Counted from the first letter of the stretch, positions 36,943 to 48,299 are shown. The stretch: 64,000 bases of DNA from Phytoseiulus persimilis (GCA_037576195.1 CM075102.1:25044745-25108744); one strand, 5' to 3'. Made by a program: numbers and translations. The notes: generated by a model from the sequence alone, not told the origin.

Positions 36943-37345
36943 GTTCTGGCTAGGCCTTCCAAAGATCCGCAAAATTTGAGATCCGCGGATCCCGGATCCG
37001 CGGATCCTGTGAAGTAGGATCCGCGGATCTCTGCAGAACGGATCCGCAAAGTTTCACGGTCGACCCAAACTGTTTCCAGCTCATTGGTACCAAATAGACT
37101 CGCAACACGCTGTCCTCGAGGCGTGGTTCAGTGCATCTTCTTTTCATAACTTGATATGGGGGAGCAGTGAGAGAAGAAAAGCCAAGTACATACTATATGA
37201 GCTCTTGGATTCATGTGACAACTCGCCAAATGAACGCATTGTTTAATTTACTGTAAAAGAACAAGCATACAATGAACTATGTACATCACAAAGCGAGTTA
37301 GGGAACTCTCGAGAGGGCTGTATCCTGTCATTACGAATTTCTCAT

Positions 37346-39845
37346 CTACAAATTCTTGCTCGGATCATCGGTGGATTTTGATGGCTTCCTTCTTGCCGAT
37401 TCAAACGCTCTTCGGAGCATGAAAATATCGTTCAAACTTTCTGGTTTGAGGCTCACGCGGTTTTCGCCGAGGACCATTCGCAAGATGCTGAAGTCCCGTT
37501 CGGGCTGAACGGAGGTCGGCGGTATGGACTCCAAAATCTGATGGCACAATTTCAGGAGGCGGCCCTTACCGCCACCAGCTCGGAAAAGGGCGAGTTCCTT
37601 GTTCAAAGTCTCCTCAACGCAACCCTCACCTTCAATGTCAAGATTGGGGCCAGCCGGAGCTGCAAACACAGAATCCCATGAAAAGGTTGCCTGAAGTGAA
37701 AATGATGCTCTCCTTAGTGTCCGTGATCAACAAGACTTGTGTGATAGAGTGAACTACAACCCAGCTCGGGCAACTCACCGCAGGTTTCATTGCTGCGTTT
37801 GAGCGGCTGGAGCAGGGCATCTGAGCGGAACTCGCGATTTCCGCAAGAACTTGGAGGAGCTCTTCTTCCGATGGTGGTTGTTGCCCTATCGCGGATTCCA
37901 GCTCGAAACCGTATCCTGGGCTGTCCAGTATCGCGAGAGCAGTCGACAGCACTGTTCTGCGTTTCTTAAGTTCCTGTTTGAGACTGTTGAGTAGAGTCTC
38001 AGCCAGAGCTGATTGAGCATTGCGGAGTGCTTCCATCAGATGGGTAAAAACTCTGTCTGCGTGTACCAGCGTCGCTTCCTGGCTGCTGAGAAGGAGTATA
38101 GCTCGCTTGAAGGGATTCAAAGCCTCGGCTATACTCGCCAGGGTCAGCTTGTCTTGGCCACTGATCGGCGTGCCATGCCGGGAGAACACATTGTTCAGAG
38201 CGGGTAGAATGCGGAGCGCCCTCTCAATCATCAGAACTGTCGAATACCATCGTGTCCTGCAATCGAGAATGGGCCGGAGCTCTTTCTTGTTGAACTCATC
38301 TGTTGCGGTCAGTCTTCGGATTTCGTCCATGAGGTTCGGCTTCCGCTTGAAGTCTCGGACTACACGTCGGAGGCGATCTACAACAGCGCCAAGGCAGACT
38401 GTGCCTTGATCTTCACCAATCTGGCGCTGTGGTGGTTCGTCCGTGTCTGTATCCGAATCTTCCTCCCACTCATTGTCAACAACTGCTTCTTCGGACTCCG
38501 GAGCATCGAGGATTCCGACTTCGAAGGCCAAGGCTCCTGTCCCCTGCATGACTTTCCTGACAACAAGATCGAGACCATGGGCGAAGCACTTTTGCTTCTT
38601 CATACCCATGATCTCGACCACTCTGAGGACATTGCTGGCGCTATCAGTGGCGGCTGCAAAAACGTCTTTCGTCAGGAGACCTACAGTCCTGAGTCTCTCG
38701 CGAATCAGGTCGCTCAGATATATTCCTGTAGCTCGGCTCTTCACCCTCACAAGTCCGAGGGCTGCAATGTTTGAATTTCCGAGAATGGCAGATCCATGAT
38801 GAATGTTCACGGTCAGGTAGCGATCCGTTCCAATAACGGTTGCTTCGTCAAATGAGATTGACAGTTTCTGACCTGGAAAGCAACAGACATTTAGTAAATG
38901 TGAAATATTTTTTCGGAAATCGAGGCATATGCATCATGGAAGTTTTTATGGAGAGCCTCGGACCTGTCGAACAAATCTCCTGTAATTTGATGCGTAGCTG
39001 GTTCCGGAGTACTTCTGCATCTTCGCGGAGATAGCTCGTTAACGTGGACCCCGATTTAGGCAGAGGTGAATCACAGGGGTAAGCTCGATTGAACAGCCTT
39101 CTCAATGTCTCGGAAGAGACGATCTGTCTCATACTGATATTGGTCTCGCAAATTAACCTCAGTACGTCACTCCTCATGCTATGCTCGGGATTGAAGAAAA
39201 TGTCTATCGGAAGCTGCTTTTTTTTCTTTGTCGGCTCCATAGGCTGCTCCTGTTCCATTTCTTGTGAAGATGGCTCATCGAACATCTGATGGAACTCCTG
39301 CCTTGAAGAACCTGCACGAGGGTTGTCCTGGGGGAAGATTGCATGAGCCACCCTCAAGTGCTTCATTAATGGACTAGTGGATCTCCCATTCTTCAGTACC
39401 TACAACAAGATTTGTCAATGACGAAAAAGAGAACGTTAGTGATGGAATAAAAATCCGAGAACCCCAAAATCTTCAATGATCCTCCGTTTGGAGGATAGCA
39501 AGGTTCGGATCGTAAGCCCTTCGCGATAATGCACATGATTCTACATTCCGCTTATTGCCCCGGATAGAGGCTCCGGATAGAGGAGCCTCGTCCGAGCCTC
39601 CGTCGATCCCGTTGACAGCGAGCCGAAGTTTCCGGTTGGCGCCATGTTGTAGTCAAATAAATGAGCTACACTTGGAGGCCAAAGCCTACTGGGCTCGGAA
39701 AAACAGCCAAAATTCCCTACCCAATTTGACTACCCTGTGCATGCCTACCTGAAGGCACTTGATGCATTTGGCGGTCCCAGCGCCCTTCCGGAAGTATTGC
39801 CAGACCCAGCTTGTGTTTTTTTTTTGGCTCCCTGAAGTTATCCAT
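37346..39845 (-). CDS. hAT1 transposase, BED-finger type, four exons
   Basis: Predicted exons (minus) are 39,749-39,845, 38,964-39,399, 37,779-38,872 and 37,346-37,659, with GT-AG introns. Exon 1 to exon 2 rebuilds a BED zinc finger: SWVWQYF, CIKC, then HLRVAH. Exon 3 begins LSISFDEATVIGTDRYLTVN, the usual start of the hAT catalytic core. It runs through FAAATDSASNVLRVVEIM (second catalytic region) and DCRTRWYSTVLMIERAL. Exon 4 has PPTSVQPERDFSILRMVL, the dimerisation domain. Two defects are visible. The ATG at 39,845 is in frame with the finger only if the run of ten A's after it were nine. The simplest exon 3-exon 4 join is one base out of frame. Without these it would be about 645 aa. It may be recently inactivated, or the defects may be assembly errors. 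Confidence 0.85.
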
Positions 39846-39856
39846 GCTATATGTCG

Positions 39857-39975
39857 ATAATTCCAAGATCTTCCGTGCCACGTGAGCGACGGGGAGACGA
39901 CACTACTTGCGGCACGTATGTGTTGTGTGGCCGTTGAGAGAGAGGACAATAATAAAGAGTGTAGTGATTCGTTCA
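39857..39975 (-). promoter_or_regulatory. GTPase-leader homology upstream of the hAT1 transposase
   Basis: On the plus strand this stretch reads TCGATAATTCCAAGATCTTC, then GAGACGACACT, TTGTGTGGCCGTTGAGAG and GGACAATAA. These match in order the leader of copy B at 48,340-48,430 (TCGATTCTTCCAAGAACTTC, GAGACGACACT, GTGTGTGGCC, GTCGAGAG, GGACAACA), at roughly 70-75% identity over about 100 bp by eye. It also resembles copy A's leader. It ends about 12 bp before the transposase ATG. Either the transposon captured a host leader/promoter or the GTPase leaders derive from a transposon. Confidence 0.55.
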
Positions 39976-40101
39976 ACGAGGGATAAACAGGCGCCTTCGA
40001 AAGCAAGTTTCCGGCATGCAGAATTTAGAAGTCAATCATGGGAAAATTTGGTCCACGGTGAGTTCAGGAAGCGAACAGCGACTTTCAACGGCTCACTCAA
40101 C

Positions 40102-40650
40102 TCACCGGAATTTGCGGAACGGAACCGGGCTCATGTGCATCTGTGATTTGCGCGATAAAATCGAGGAGCTTTTCATCCGGAATTTGTTTCGGTTCACACA
40201 TCCTTTCAAAGTTGAAGTCATTTGTAGGCTCCTCTTAGAGATTTCTCTTATCAAATTCTCTCGGAGAAGGAGAGCTAGCTCGATTCTCGAATCCTGGATA
40301 TCATCAAGGAGAGATGTGAAGATCCTGTCGGCATTGCTGAGCGTAGTCTTGTCATCGCAGATGTTTAGAATGGCTCGTTTGAAAGGGGAGGGCACGGTTG
40401 CGATGCTCCTCCAAGCACGGGAGTCATCCCTGTTTATGGTATCTTCTTGGCGACGAAGCACAAAGCTCATCGCTGGGAAGATTTCTAGGACACGCTCGAT
40501 CATCATCGAAGTCTGAACCCATCTAGCTTTGGAGTCGATTTTGACGAGCAGTTGCCGTCCGTTGTAGTCTTCACTCTGTCCAACATCCCGCGATGTTTCA
40601 GATTTCTCGACGTCCTGATTCTCTTGTTCTCCATTGGGAACCAGTCTCAA
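40102..40650 (-). pseudogene. Second hAT transposase fragment inside hAT1
   Basis: A 182-codon minus frame aligns with the middle of the hAT1 exon 3 protein: DSKARWVQTSMMIERVLEIF against DCRTRWYSTVLMIERALRIL, and PFKRAILNICDDKTTLSNAD against PFKRAILLLSSQEATLVHAD. It lacks the start and the C-terminal domain. It follows the DDE_1 fragment in the same orientation, as in hAT2, so this half of hAT1 looks like an older chimeric copy. Confidence 0.7.
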
Positions 40651-40689
40651 ACTGCCAATGCTAACCTGGAGCAGCTTCCAGCTCTCTCT

Positions 40690-41007
40690 GACTCCAAGTC
40701 GTTGCTTTCGGCTCTGAGATCATCCTTGCTGTGCCAGTGCATCAGAATTCCCCGTTTCATTGAAGGAGTCCATCGCGATTCCTCAATAGATGCCTTCACA
40801 TGCGGGTGCAACGCACTTAATAGCTACTTCAACTGTGCTCGGTTTCTTGATCTCACCGGGTGCGTAGACCTTCCGCCTGGAAGATTGAGTCCACCGCGTA
40901 CAGTGCTCTCTCATGAGGTACTTGGGCGGCTCGTTGACGGAAACATCAAGAGGCTGCAGGTGATATGTAAGATCTCCAGGAATGCTTGCTGGTCGAGTCC
41001 TCATTTC
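40690..41007 (-). pseudogene. Pogo/Tigger-like DDE_1 transposase C-terminal fragment
   Basis: The minus frame encodes TRPASIPGDLTYHLQPLDVS and then MREHCTRW. 'IPGGxTxxLQPLDVxINKPFK' followed by a Trp is the signature around the last catalytic residue of DDE_1 (pogo/Tigger/CENP-B-type) transposases. Downstream, SFNETGNSDAL resembles the usual 'SFKxTGIS-AL'. Its counterpart lies at 52,777-53,080 in hAT2. Confidence 0.65.
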
Positions 41008-41426
41008 GGAACCGTGTACGAACTTCGTTTAACGGGAGCCATCACACAAGATGTCACTTGTTCGGCGAGCAAACCAAATATGCCGAACAGAGTCGATCGT
41101 ATCATAACTTCTGACGGTTCAGCTCAAATATCATTGGATCAAATTTCCGCGGAAAATTTTCTCTACACATTCGCTGTGCCGAGCTGAATGCTGAGAGCAA
41201 GTTTCACGTCTGTCAGCTCGTTTCTGTTCAATTCTCAGCGCTTTATTCCAGATCTCAGTCCTCCTGAGTATGCTCATCAGATGATACGCTCTCCCGAAAA
41301 GCGGATCTTGCGGATCCGGATCCGCGAATCTCTCGTGGATCCTGCGGATCTGGATCCGCGAATATCTTGCGGATCCTGCGGATCCGGATCCGCGGATCCA
41401 GATCCGCTGGAAGGCCTAGTTCTGGC

Positions 41427-44064
41427 ATCCCCGCACCGGGCACATCGTCGAGCTCATGGTAAGAACTGCAACTAAATCGATGAAACAAATCCTTTCACGG
41501 AAAACGCTGATTAGATTGTTCCGGTTGACGAAGAAATGGAGGTCACTCAGGAAGCCGATTCTGAAAGATCGTCACCTCGGCAAACTTCGCATGTCTACAT
41601 GGAACATCTTGTAGCATTGTTGGATTCTCACACCTCGATTTAAGGCTCAGTGAGGCTCACAAAATGTTTCAATGGTGAGCTACTCACTCGCTCTTGTCGG
41701 ACTCAGTGTCATAGACTACAAGTTCTCGTCTTATTTTGGGAGAATAATGAGAGCGATTTCGCCTCTGCCGACCAGGAAATACACGGGAATAAAGCTGAAT
41801 CTAGCCACAGCGAACCCCATAGGACCGCTAAGAATCATTCTTGGTCGCGAACTTGTAGATAGGTTCCGCTGTAGCCACGTCAACTAGAGGAATATGCAAG
41901 GAATTTTTATTATTGATAAACTAACTATCTACTAGTTAGTTTAACTAACTAGGATAACTAGTTTAGCTAGGGTCAACGGACGTAAGTCCCATCCCTTGTA
42001 TCCGAAGGGATTTCCCCTCCCGCCAGAAAAAGAAAAAAAAAACTAGAGCCTCCAACAATCAGCTCATTTGCCTTTCCTGGCTACACGCGATCGCGGAACG
42101 GTTGGACCAGTGTCTCAGCCGGAGGAGAGAGACCATTAAACGATGCGCGACGAGAGGTGTCCGGAACATCTCAGAATCGCTGATGTCAACTCCTTGGATG
42201 ATCTGTTCGACATTAAGAACCCGAATCGATCTCATATCCCTCATCCGAATCGGCCTGTTATAGCGAAGATGACCACCTCAAAGATCTTGAGATATTCGGG
42301 AAGAGAGCTCCTAGTCTGGACTCCTCGACACAGACTCCTGTTTTGGGATCTTTCCTGAGAACAGCTGCCGCTTCTAGGGTTTCAGACGAGCGCGCTGTTA
42401 TCCCCGGTATCTCTGCCCACCCAGGAGACCATGAAGGTGCCGTGAGGTGGAGGCGCAGTGGAAAAGCAGTGGCCAAAGAACCCGGCTCAACCAGCGCTTA
42501 CGCGCTATGTACCCTGGCTCTACCTGGAATGCTGACCAATGCACTCCCAAGAAAAGACCGATTACTACTAGGATGATCATGTCGAGACGGTCATTGTTCG
42601 GACGACTCAGAATTAGAGTCCATCCTCACCAGAGCTGATCCTGGTTGACGTCTCCCGGAACGGCGAGCTACCGATCACGGATGAGTCCCTTGAGCCACGG
42701 GTCTGGAAACGGGTACAAGGCTCATATTACAGATGACCCTTGAAACTTGAATTCGGTCGAAAACTATCAGTATGAGCCGTCGCGATTCAAACTTTGACCG
42801 AGCTCGACGGACGCGTGTATCCGTGCTATTGTTATGAGCACTATTCCGTCTTCAATGCGTATTTTCTGTTCGAATCTGTCTTCTGATTCGACCATCCACC
42901 AAGGCACTAGAAGCCTCTCAAATGTTGAACGTGATTGTCTCTTAAAGTAGAACCGCTGCTGTGGTTCCTCAGAATCCAGAGCCACCTTCACCGGATGGCA
43001 GTATCCGCCCGAAGAAACTCTGGGAGCTTCTTTATGCAGTGGAGGTATTCGACCATGACCATGAGAGAGCGTCGACCATGTTTCCAATGAGAAACAACCA
43101 CCGTTGAACGATAGTTTACACAATCTCACCTCCCGGTCTACTCCTTTCGGATTCTCGATGCCGGATGCTCACAGTCGGAGGAAAAAAAATCGAAGAAAAC
43201 CGCCGATTCCTGCCATGTTTCAATCGGGTCATGTCGAAATTCAAGACTGCGATGATAAGTGAAAGTTTCCGTCTCCACGCATAGCATGTTTTGAGTCAGC
43301 CTCGTTCCGTTTGTTAGACATCGTTCCCCAGCTCTAGGGGGCGCCGTGAGTTTAATGAACTCCGAGAGCGTATCCAAACGAGCCTTCAATCGCAAGGTAT
43401 CGACGGCTTCTTCCCCCAGTGATTCAACCCGAAGTAGAACTGTTCGAGACGTCGTGTCGAAGGCAATCCTGGCCCGGTGCGTTTTCGTCTGTCATATTCA
43501 ATACGTAAATAGTCGCTGCTCGTTTCGTGCTCCGATTCAAACAAACATTCTTGGCTCCGATCGAATGGAGTCTCGCAGCAACAGCCTGGACCACCACCGC
43601 AAGTTGTGATAACTGTGGACGCTTCCCGAATATCGAACGAACGCTCGGTCGGCATTCACGAGAGCAAGATGAACTGCTGACCGATTACATGGCCGAGTTT
43701 TTGAATCCTATCTTCGAGCTAGAGAGTCGGATAGAGTTTGAATAACATGGAACGATCGTACGAGTCGTATTTCTGCAGAACATCGAGTCCGACTCACTCT
43801 ATTCCGGTCTCATGTTCGATATTTGTGAGTAGCTCGGCCTATGAGAAACTCGATTCCGAGAGTGAGAATCGTCTAACCGACTGGAAGCTGAACAACCCGG
43901 AGATTTTTCGCGCGCTGTCCGTCAACGAGAGTGGGAAAGCCGAAGAATCTGCCGATGGTGCGAAGAGACCGTCATTGTCCGCTGGGAAACTCCAGAACAT
44001 AAACGCCGTTCTAATGTAAACAATCAGCTCTCTTCTCGTCGTCGTGAGGAAGTCGGAATAATTT
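41427..44064. other. Spacer of the duplicated unit, no clear gene
   Basis: Part of this spacer is paralogous to 55,860-57,160: 41,427-41,700 matches 55,865-56,130 (both with CGCACCG and TCGAGCTC, then a shared ACTCGCTCT), and 42,110-42,190 matches 56,940-57,010 (GTCTCAGCCGGAGAAGAG-like). At 41,910-41,975 is a cluster of overlapping CTAGTTAG/CTAACTAG palindromes. The minus frame 43,138-43,395 and neighbours show no recognised domain. Confidence 0.5.
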
Positions 44065-44709
44065 GTGTCCAGAGGAGGTGAACACCATGAAATCAATGTC
44101 CAATCAATGCTCCAGAATTGGCGAAAGAAGGGAAAGTTGGCTCGCTCCCACAAACCTCTGATTAAACGGAAAGGGTTATCGGACTCGCGTCATTGCGGGC
44201 ACGAAGCTTCTTGGGTTGGCGGGGTGTCGGGTTGGCGGAATTCCACCACCCTCGCCCTGAAAATACGTGGATTCCCCCGGAAGAAAGCTTCGGGCCCGAT
44301 CTCGTCTAACAATATGATTTCTCGCGACAATATCGATTCGAGTTCTTCTATGTTTGATGTTTCTGCTAACTTGACCTCGGAGCCACTCACTGGTGAGAGT
44401 TTCCGACAGATGGCTTTGATGATGCCTGAGGAGCTGGAGCGACTTTGGCGAGATTCGCTCGACGAATCCATGATCCATGGCGGAGTTGAGGCATATTTAC
44501 TCAGTCAGCCTCCCTGGCGTAACGAGTCACAACGAATAGCTTCTATGATAATGAGTGAGGATTTCTATACTCGAAAATTCTCAGAATACGGAGTCCGCCC
44601 TTACAGTTATAAAATCGGGGTCCTTGGCACGGGAGCTTGGTCTGTGGAATTAGTCATAGACGGGATGGGTCAACGGTCAAATGGGCTTTCCAGTGATCAC
44701 ACATCATGA
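44065..44709 (+). CDS. Unassigned plus-strand ORF conserved in a paralogous unit
   Basis: A 214-codon frame runs to a TGA at 44,707. I do not recognise the protein. Its second half aligns with the paralogous stretch at 57,590-57,815 plus 59,017-59,181: PANLTSKPL against SANLTSEPL, VEAYMRSQPPWR against VEAYLLSQPPWR, YGVRPVS against YGVRPYS, and both end DHTS before the same stop. Small indels between the two (+1 and about +11) cancel to a multiple of three, and once the transposon at 57,825 is removed no stop appears. This hints at coding on this strand, opposite to the GTPase genes. No promoter or splice pattern is evident. Confidence 0.35.
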   Translation: MSRGGEHHEINVQSMLQNWRKKGKLARSHKPLIKRKGLSDSRHCGHEASWVGGVSGWRNSTTLALKIRGFPRKKASGPISSNNMISRDNIDSSSSMFDVSANLTSEPLTGESFRQMALMMPEELERLWRDSLDESMIHGGVEAYLLSQPPWRNESQRIASMIMSEDFYTRKFSEYGVRPYSYKIGVLGTGAWSVELVIDGMGQRSNGLSSDHTS

Positions 44710-45650
44710 TCGTCTTTGAAGCGACCCGGTCGAGTGGACAACGACATGGATCTGTTCTTCGAAATTCTTCAGCAACTCAAAAAGCTCGTGAGCCACGGTG
44801 AGTCCACGGAAGATTCTTCTATTTTTTTCTGCTGGCGGCACCTCCTCTTCGAGCTCTCCCTTGGTTCTATCACTGAGCTCATTTGGCGTCTCCAGAACGG
44901 AATCGATAAGTCCTCGGAAGGAGCCGGTCCCGTCGGGTCCTCTGCAACCAGCGCTTCGGCATTTGGCTGATATCTTCAGAGGCTTCTGATGGCCACTGCA
45001 GAGTTCGTGGCATCGAAAAAAGGGGTCATCCGAGCTTCCAGAACAAGACGACTCACCGCTTCGCATTCCACGGTCACGGAACCCCACGCGAACGAGGAGT
45101 TCGTGAGCGGCGAGTTCTACCTTGGCGCTTCCCTAGTCGGAGCTTGCTAAGCCGGGACATACTATCTTGTCGGTTGATCAGTATCTTGGGGAAATGTGCG
45201 GATTGGATGCCCACTGGAAAAGGTATACAGCGTTGTGTTTCGTAAAGTTCCTTCAGCTTCTGGGGAGAGGCCGCGAGGAGGCGACAAATAACGGATGCGT
45301 GGATCCCAAATTTTGGCTCTCGGATTGCTTTCAGTGGGATATCATTTGCCCAAGGTGAAGATGATGCTCTGCTCAAGTCTCTCTCGTTGACCACGATGTT
45401 GTGGAGTAGATCGAAGAAGCTCTCCCAGAGTCCGTTCACACCGCGCGATGAATCTGAGTCGAAAGGCTCCAGAAGTCGAGCTATTGAGAGCAATCGAATC
45501 GAACACACACCCGAAGTTTTCGGGTGTGAGTAATTGCTCCAGTTGCCTCCCAAATATAAGGAACCGCACAATTCTGTACACTAATTTGGTTCGGTATGCC
45601 ACTGTCTCTGAGCAACCACGGAAACTCCGAGAGGTTGGTTGCCCCTAGTA
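44710..45650 (-). pseudogene. Old atlastin/GBP-like remnant B'
   Basis: Lying downstream of copy B, this stretch still encodes, across several frame shifts, ELAAHELLVRV, then DATNSAVAIRSL, then RYQPNAEALVAEDP. These match KELTARDFLVHMELYV, EATNSAAVNSAVG and MYQSRVSALVMEDP in the middle domain of the intact copies. The upstream part (45,074-45,571) is open for 165 codons and matches A' and D', but I cannot place it on the GTPase. No GTP-binding motif remains. Confidence 0.65.
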
Positions 45651-46153
45651 ATCTACGGTTTCAACCCAGCTGAGGACTCGAAATCGAGCTGGGACGACGT
45701 AAATTCCCATGCTTCATGCAGGAACTCATCGAGCATGAGAACCGCCGTGTCGTCCGGAAATCGAATGCGTCGAAGAAACAACGAATACTCAATGGAAACC
45801 CTGGGGATCCTTCATGGTTCTGCAGAAGCTCGGTGTCAGAGAGGGTAACACGTTTCCTAGGAAAACTCGACTATGTATCATACATTCTCCATGAATCCGC
45901 ATTAGAATCGATCCGAAGATGAAGCGGTGCATCTGAAAATTTGGTGGGACAGGATGCGTGCAACCCGCTGGGGTCAGCTATATATTTGTGACTCAAAATC
46001 TTCCAAATGAATGACGTCCCAAACCTCATCATCTTCGCGACATTCTCAGACCCTCAGGGCCACTCCCATTCCATCAAATTTGAGTCCTTGAACGTTTTCC
46101 GGTCGGAAGAAGGATCTCTTCTCCATGGGCGAGGAGAATCTGAGAATGAATGT
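45651..46153. other. 3' flank of copy B
   Basis: The 3' flanks of all copies are alike: 35,620-35,800 (A), 45,990-46,140 (B), 49,740-49,870 (C) and 60,130-60,300 (D). They share strings such as CATCATCTTCGCGACAT and GGTCGGAAGAAGGATC. This is probably 3' UTR and downstream sequence that was duplicated with the genes. Confidence 0.55.
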
Positions 46154-46159
46154 TTTATT
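46154..46159 (-). terminator. Poly(A) signal of copy B
   Basis: AATAAA on the minus strand, 48 bp beyond the stop codon of copy B. Copies C and D do not show a perfect hexamer at this place. Confidence 0.5.
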
Positions 46160-46206
46160 GTATGATGACTTGGATAGGACTGGAAAGCTCGTAATGAGCT
46201 CATCCA

Positions 46207-48255
46207 TTAGAAAAATATACAGTTTTTCTCTGCTGCGCCGCAACGCTCTGCCATTTCAGTCAAAGATTTATCAGTCTTTTCCTGCGTTTCCCTAATCGCC
46301 TTCCTCGTCATCTCCACTTCGCGTAGCAGATCTGTGTTTGTAATTTGAATGTCACCGATTTGGCTCATGAGGTTATGTTGCATGTCCTGAAGCGCCTCCA
46401 TCTTCTGGGCGTCCTTTTCGAGTCTTTCTTTATCCTCCTCTGCTTTCTTCAATACTTTTCGGAGCTCCAGGGTCTCACGGTCGAGGTTTCGTATCTGGTC
46501 TTCGAGGTGGTCCGTGTGCCCTCGAAGAGCTTCAACCTGACCCTCGAACTGCTTCTTATCCCACGCCGCGGTATTAGCAAGTTTCCAATGCTTCTCTGAG
46601 GCATCGATTCGTGCTTTCAGTTCTCTCAATGCCGTCGAAATGGCAACTTCACCACCCATTTTCAACGATTCATTGAAGTTGGTGAGAACTTCGTTGGAAA
46701 CGTCGTTGTGGAATTCTTCAAACTCAGCCGGGTCTCGTGGATCTTCCATGACAAGGGCCGAAACCCGTGATTGATACATTCCGACAGCTCTGTTGACAGC
46801 TGCGAAGTTCGTAGCCTCTACTGTTGCCTCGTACAATGTTTTCGGGCTCGGCATCTCGTCGCTGCTCAATGCACGTACATAAAGTTCCATGTGAACAAGG
46901 AAGTCCCGAGCAGTGAGTTCTTTCCCGTGCACTGTTTTCGGTTTGATATTGCTCGGCCGGAAGATGTTTTCGATGAACGATTTCATGAGCCCTACGAAAC
47001 CTGGTTCAATGTCTGCGGAAAGAGGTGTCGTCATTCATCACCACGAGCTGTCAGCGATTCCTCACTCTCAGGAATCGGAAAAACAGGAAGTGCTATGAAG
47101 ATCATCTTCATACCCGAAAGTTTTCCTTTGAAGTCAGTTGAAGTATCCACTTTCTTCCCTGGATGGGACATCAGGAAGCATTTCGTTGATTCGAAGCTGT
47201 TCTTGATATTGGTACGCATTGTTTCCAGTTCTCCCTCCAGCCCAGTTATCCCGAGTGTCCTGCAGACGATCGTCATGGGAATGATTTCGGGCAACAGAGT
47301 GATTTCATGAGTCTGAACATAGCGTTGGATAAATGCGGACGTTGAATACAGCACTCGAAACTCACTCATTCAGTAGTTTCTGACCTCCATCCCAACCGAA
47401 CGGCATTTCGCCTGGATACGCCCAGTCTCTCACTAGGAATACAAGCTCTTGGAACGGTTTTGGTTCGCTTCGAGAATGGTTCTCGGGGTTTTGAGAGTGA
47501 ACGAGGCGACCAAACTCCACGAACAGTTCCAGAGAACTGAGATCGTCACCTTGAATGTTCTGCTTCACGTTGAATATTTGTATTGAAGAAAGCAGCACAC
47601 TCAGCGAAAACACAGACGTACAGCCTCCGACGGTCGTCTGGGTGTCAAAAATTCCTTGAGTATCCATTAGGATGACGTTGATTTCCTCTCCAGAGGCGCT
47701 CGTAATCTGGAGGACAGTATCGCTTCATCTAATCCATCAAGATGCCAAGCAGCGAAGGGAAGTTGTCAAAGGCCACTCCAGGACACAGGGCGTAGTGGAC
47801 TCTATGTTCGAATGAATGCTCTCCAGTTTTCCAAATCAAACCTTGAAAATCTCGGGCCAGATGAGCACGCCGAGCGTGACGCGATTCCTGGTATGTCTCC
47901 AGTCAAAACCCGTGAGCATCTCCCCAGCTCCATCTTCTAGCCATCGGCTCGCACCTTTCGCCCTCAAGTACCTTGCGGAATGGCAAGTCTGATCAGTTGT
48001 ATTCGGCAGGAACATCGTTCGCAATATTTGTTCACACGTTCCTCGTCGGCTGAGCGAGGTTCTGGCTGTGAGATGTCACTGCGCTCACCTGATGATGAAG
48101 TTCATCAGAAAGCTCTTACCCTGGCGGTAACGTCCAGCAATAGAAATCACGGAAAGTTTCCGATTCAGGTCGTCCTTTGAGAGCAGCTCTAGCACACGAG
48201 AGGCTTCAGTGGTGCAGTCCTTGCCGGGTTGGAAAACGCGGATTGGAGCGAGCAT
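46207..48255 (-). CDS. Atlastin/GBP-like GTPase copy B, 529 aa, CaaX end
   Basis: Exons (minus): 48,089-48,255, 47,842-47,971, 47,366-47,706, 47,114-47,259, 46,207-47,012; all introns GT-AG, 1590 nt in frame. Residues 41-48 are the P-loop GRYRQGKS, T88 lies in switch I (RVTLGVLIW), 114-117 is DTQG and 192-193 the RD guanine motif, followed by CFLMSHPG and the middle-domain string YEATVEATN. This order is that of the GBP/atlastin family of large GTPases in the dynamin superfamily; the short N-terminus before the P-loop is GBP-like. From about residue 412 to 520 the protein is a charged heptad-rich coiled coil. No transmembrane hairpin is present. The last four residues are CIFF, a CaaX-type motif ending in Phe, predicting geranylgeranylation and membrane attachment. 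The start ATG is chosen because an in-frame TGA lies 21 bp upstream and the same ATG is kept in C and D. Confidence 0.9.
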
Positions 48256-48299
48256 CTTTGAAACAAAGAAACACGATCAGAACGATGGGAACGGTGGCG

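Larger units (their letters stand above)
36943..41426 (-). mobile_element. hAT1: 4.47-kb hAT transposon
   Basis: The 8-bp direct repeat GTTCTGGC lies at 36,943-36,950 and 41,419-41,426. The element (36,951-41,418) has terminal inverted repeats TAGGCCTTCCA on both ends. About 100 bp inside each end is packed with GGATCCGC/GCGGATCC subterminal repeats, expected transposase-binding sites. It contains a nearly complete four-exon hAT transposase, a second degraded hAT fragment, a pogo-like DDE_1 fragment and a stretch homologous to the GTPase leader. It interrupts the leader of copy A. Confidence 0.92.

Noticed and set aside
38013..38799. Plus-strand ORFs of 118-129 codons inside hAT1
   Set aside because: They are antisense to the hAT transposase exon 3, which has clear family motifs.
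46771..47310. Plus-strand ORF of 179 codons opposite copy B
   Set aside because: It is the antisense of exon 5, intron 4 and exon 4 of the GTPase gene. The paralogous frames at 50,701-51,141 and 60,926-61,576 differ in length and the known motifs are on the minus strand.
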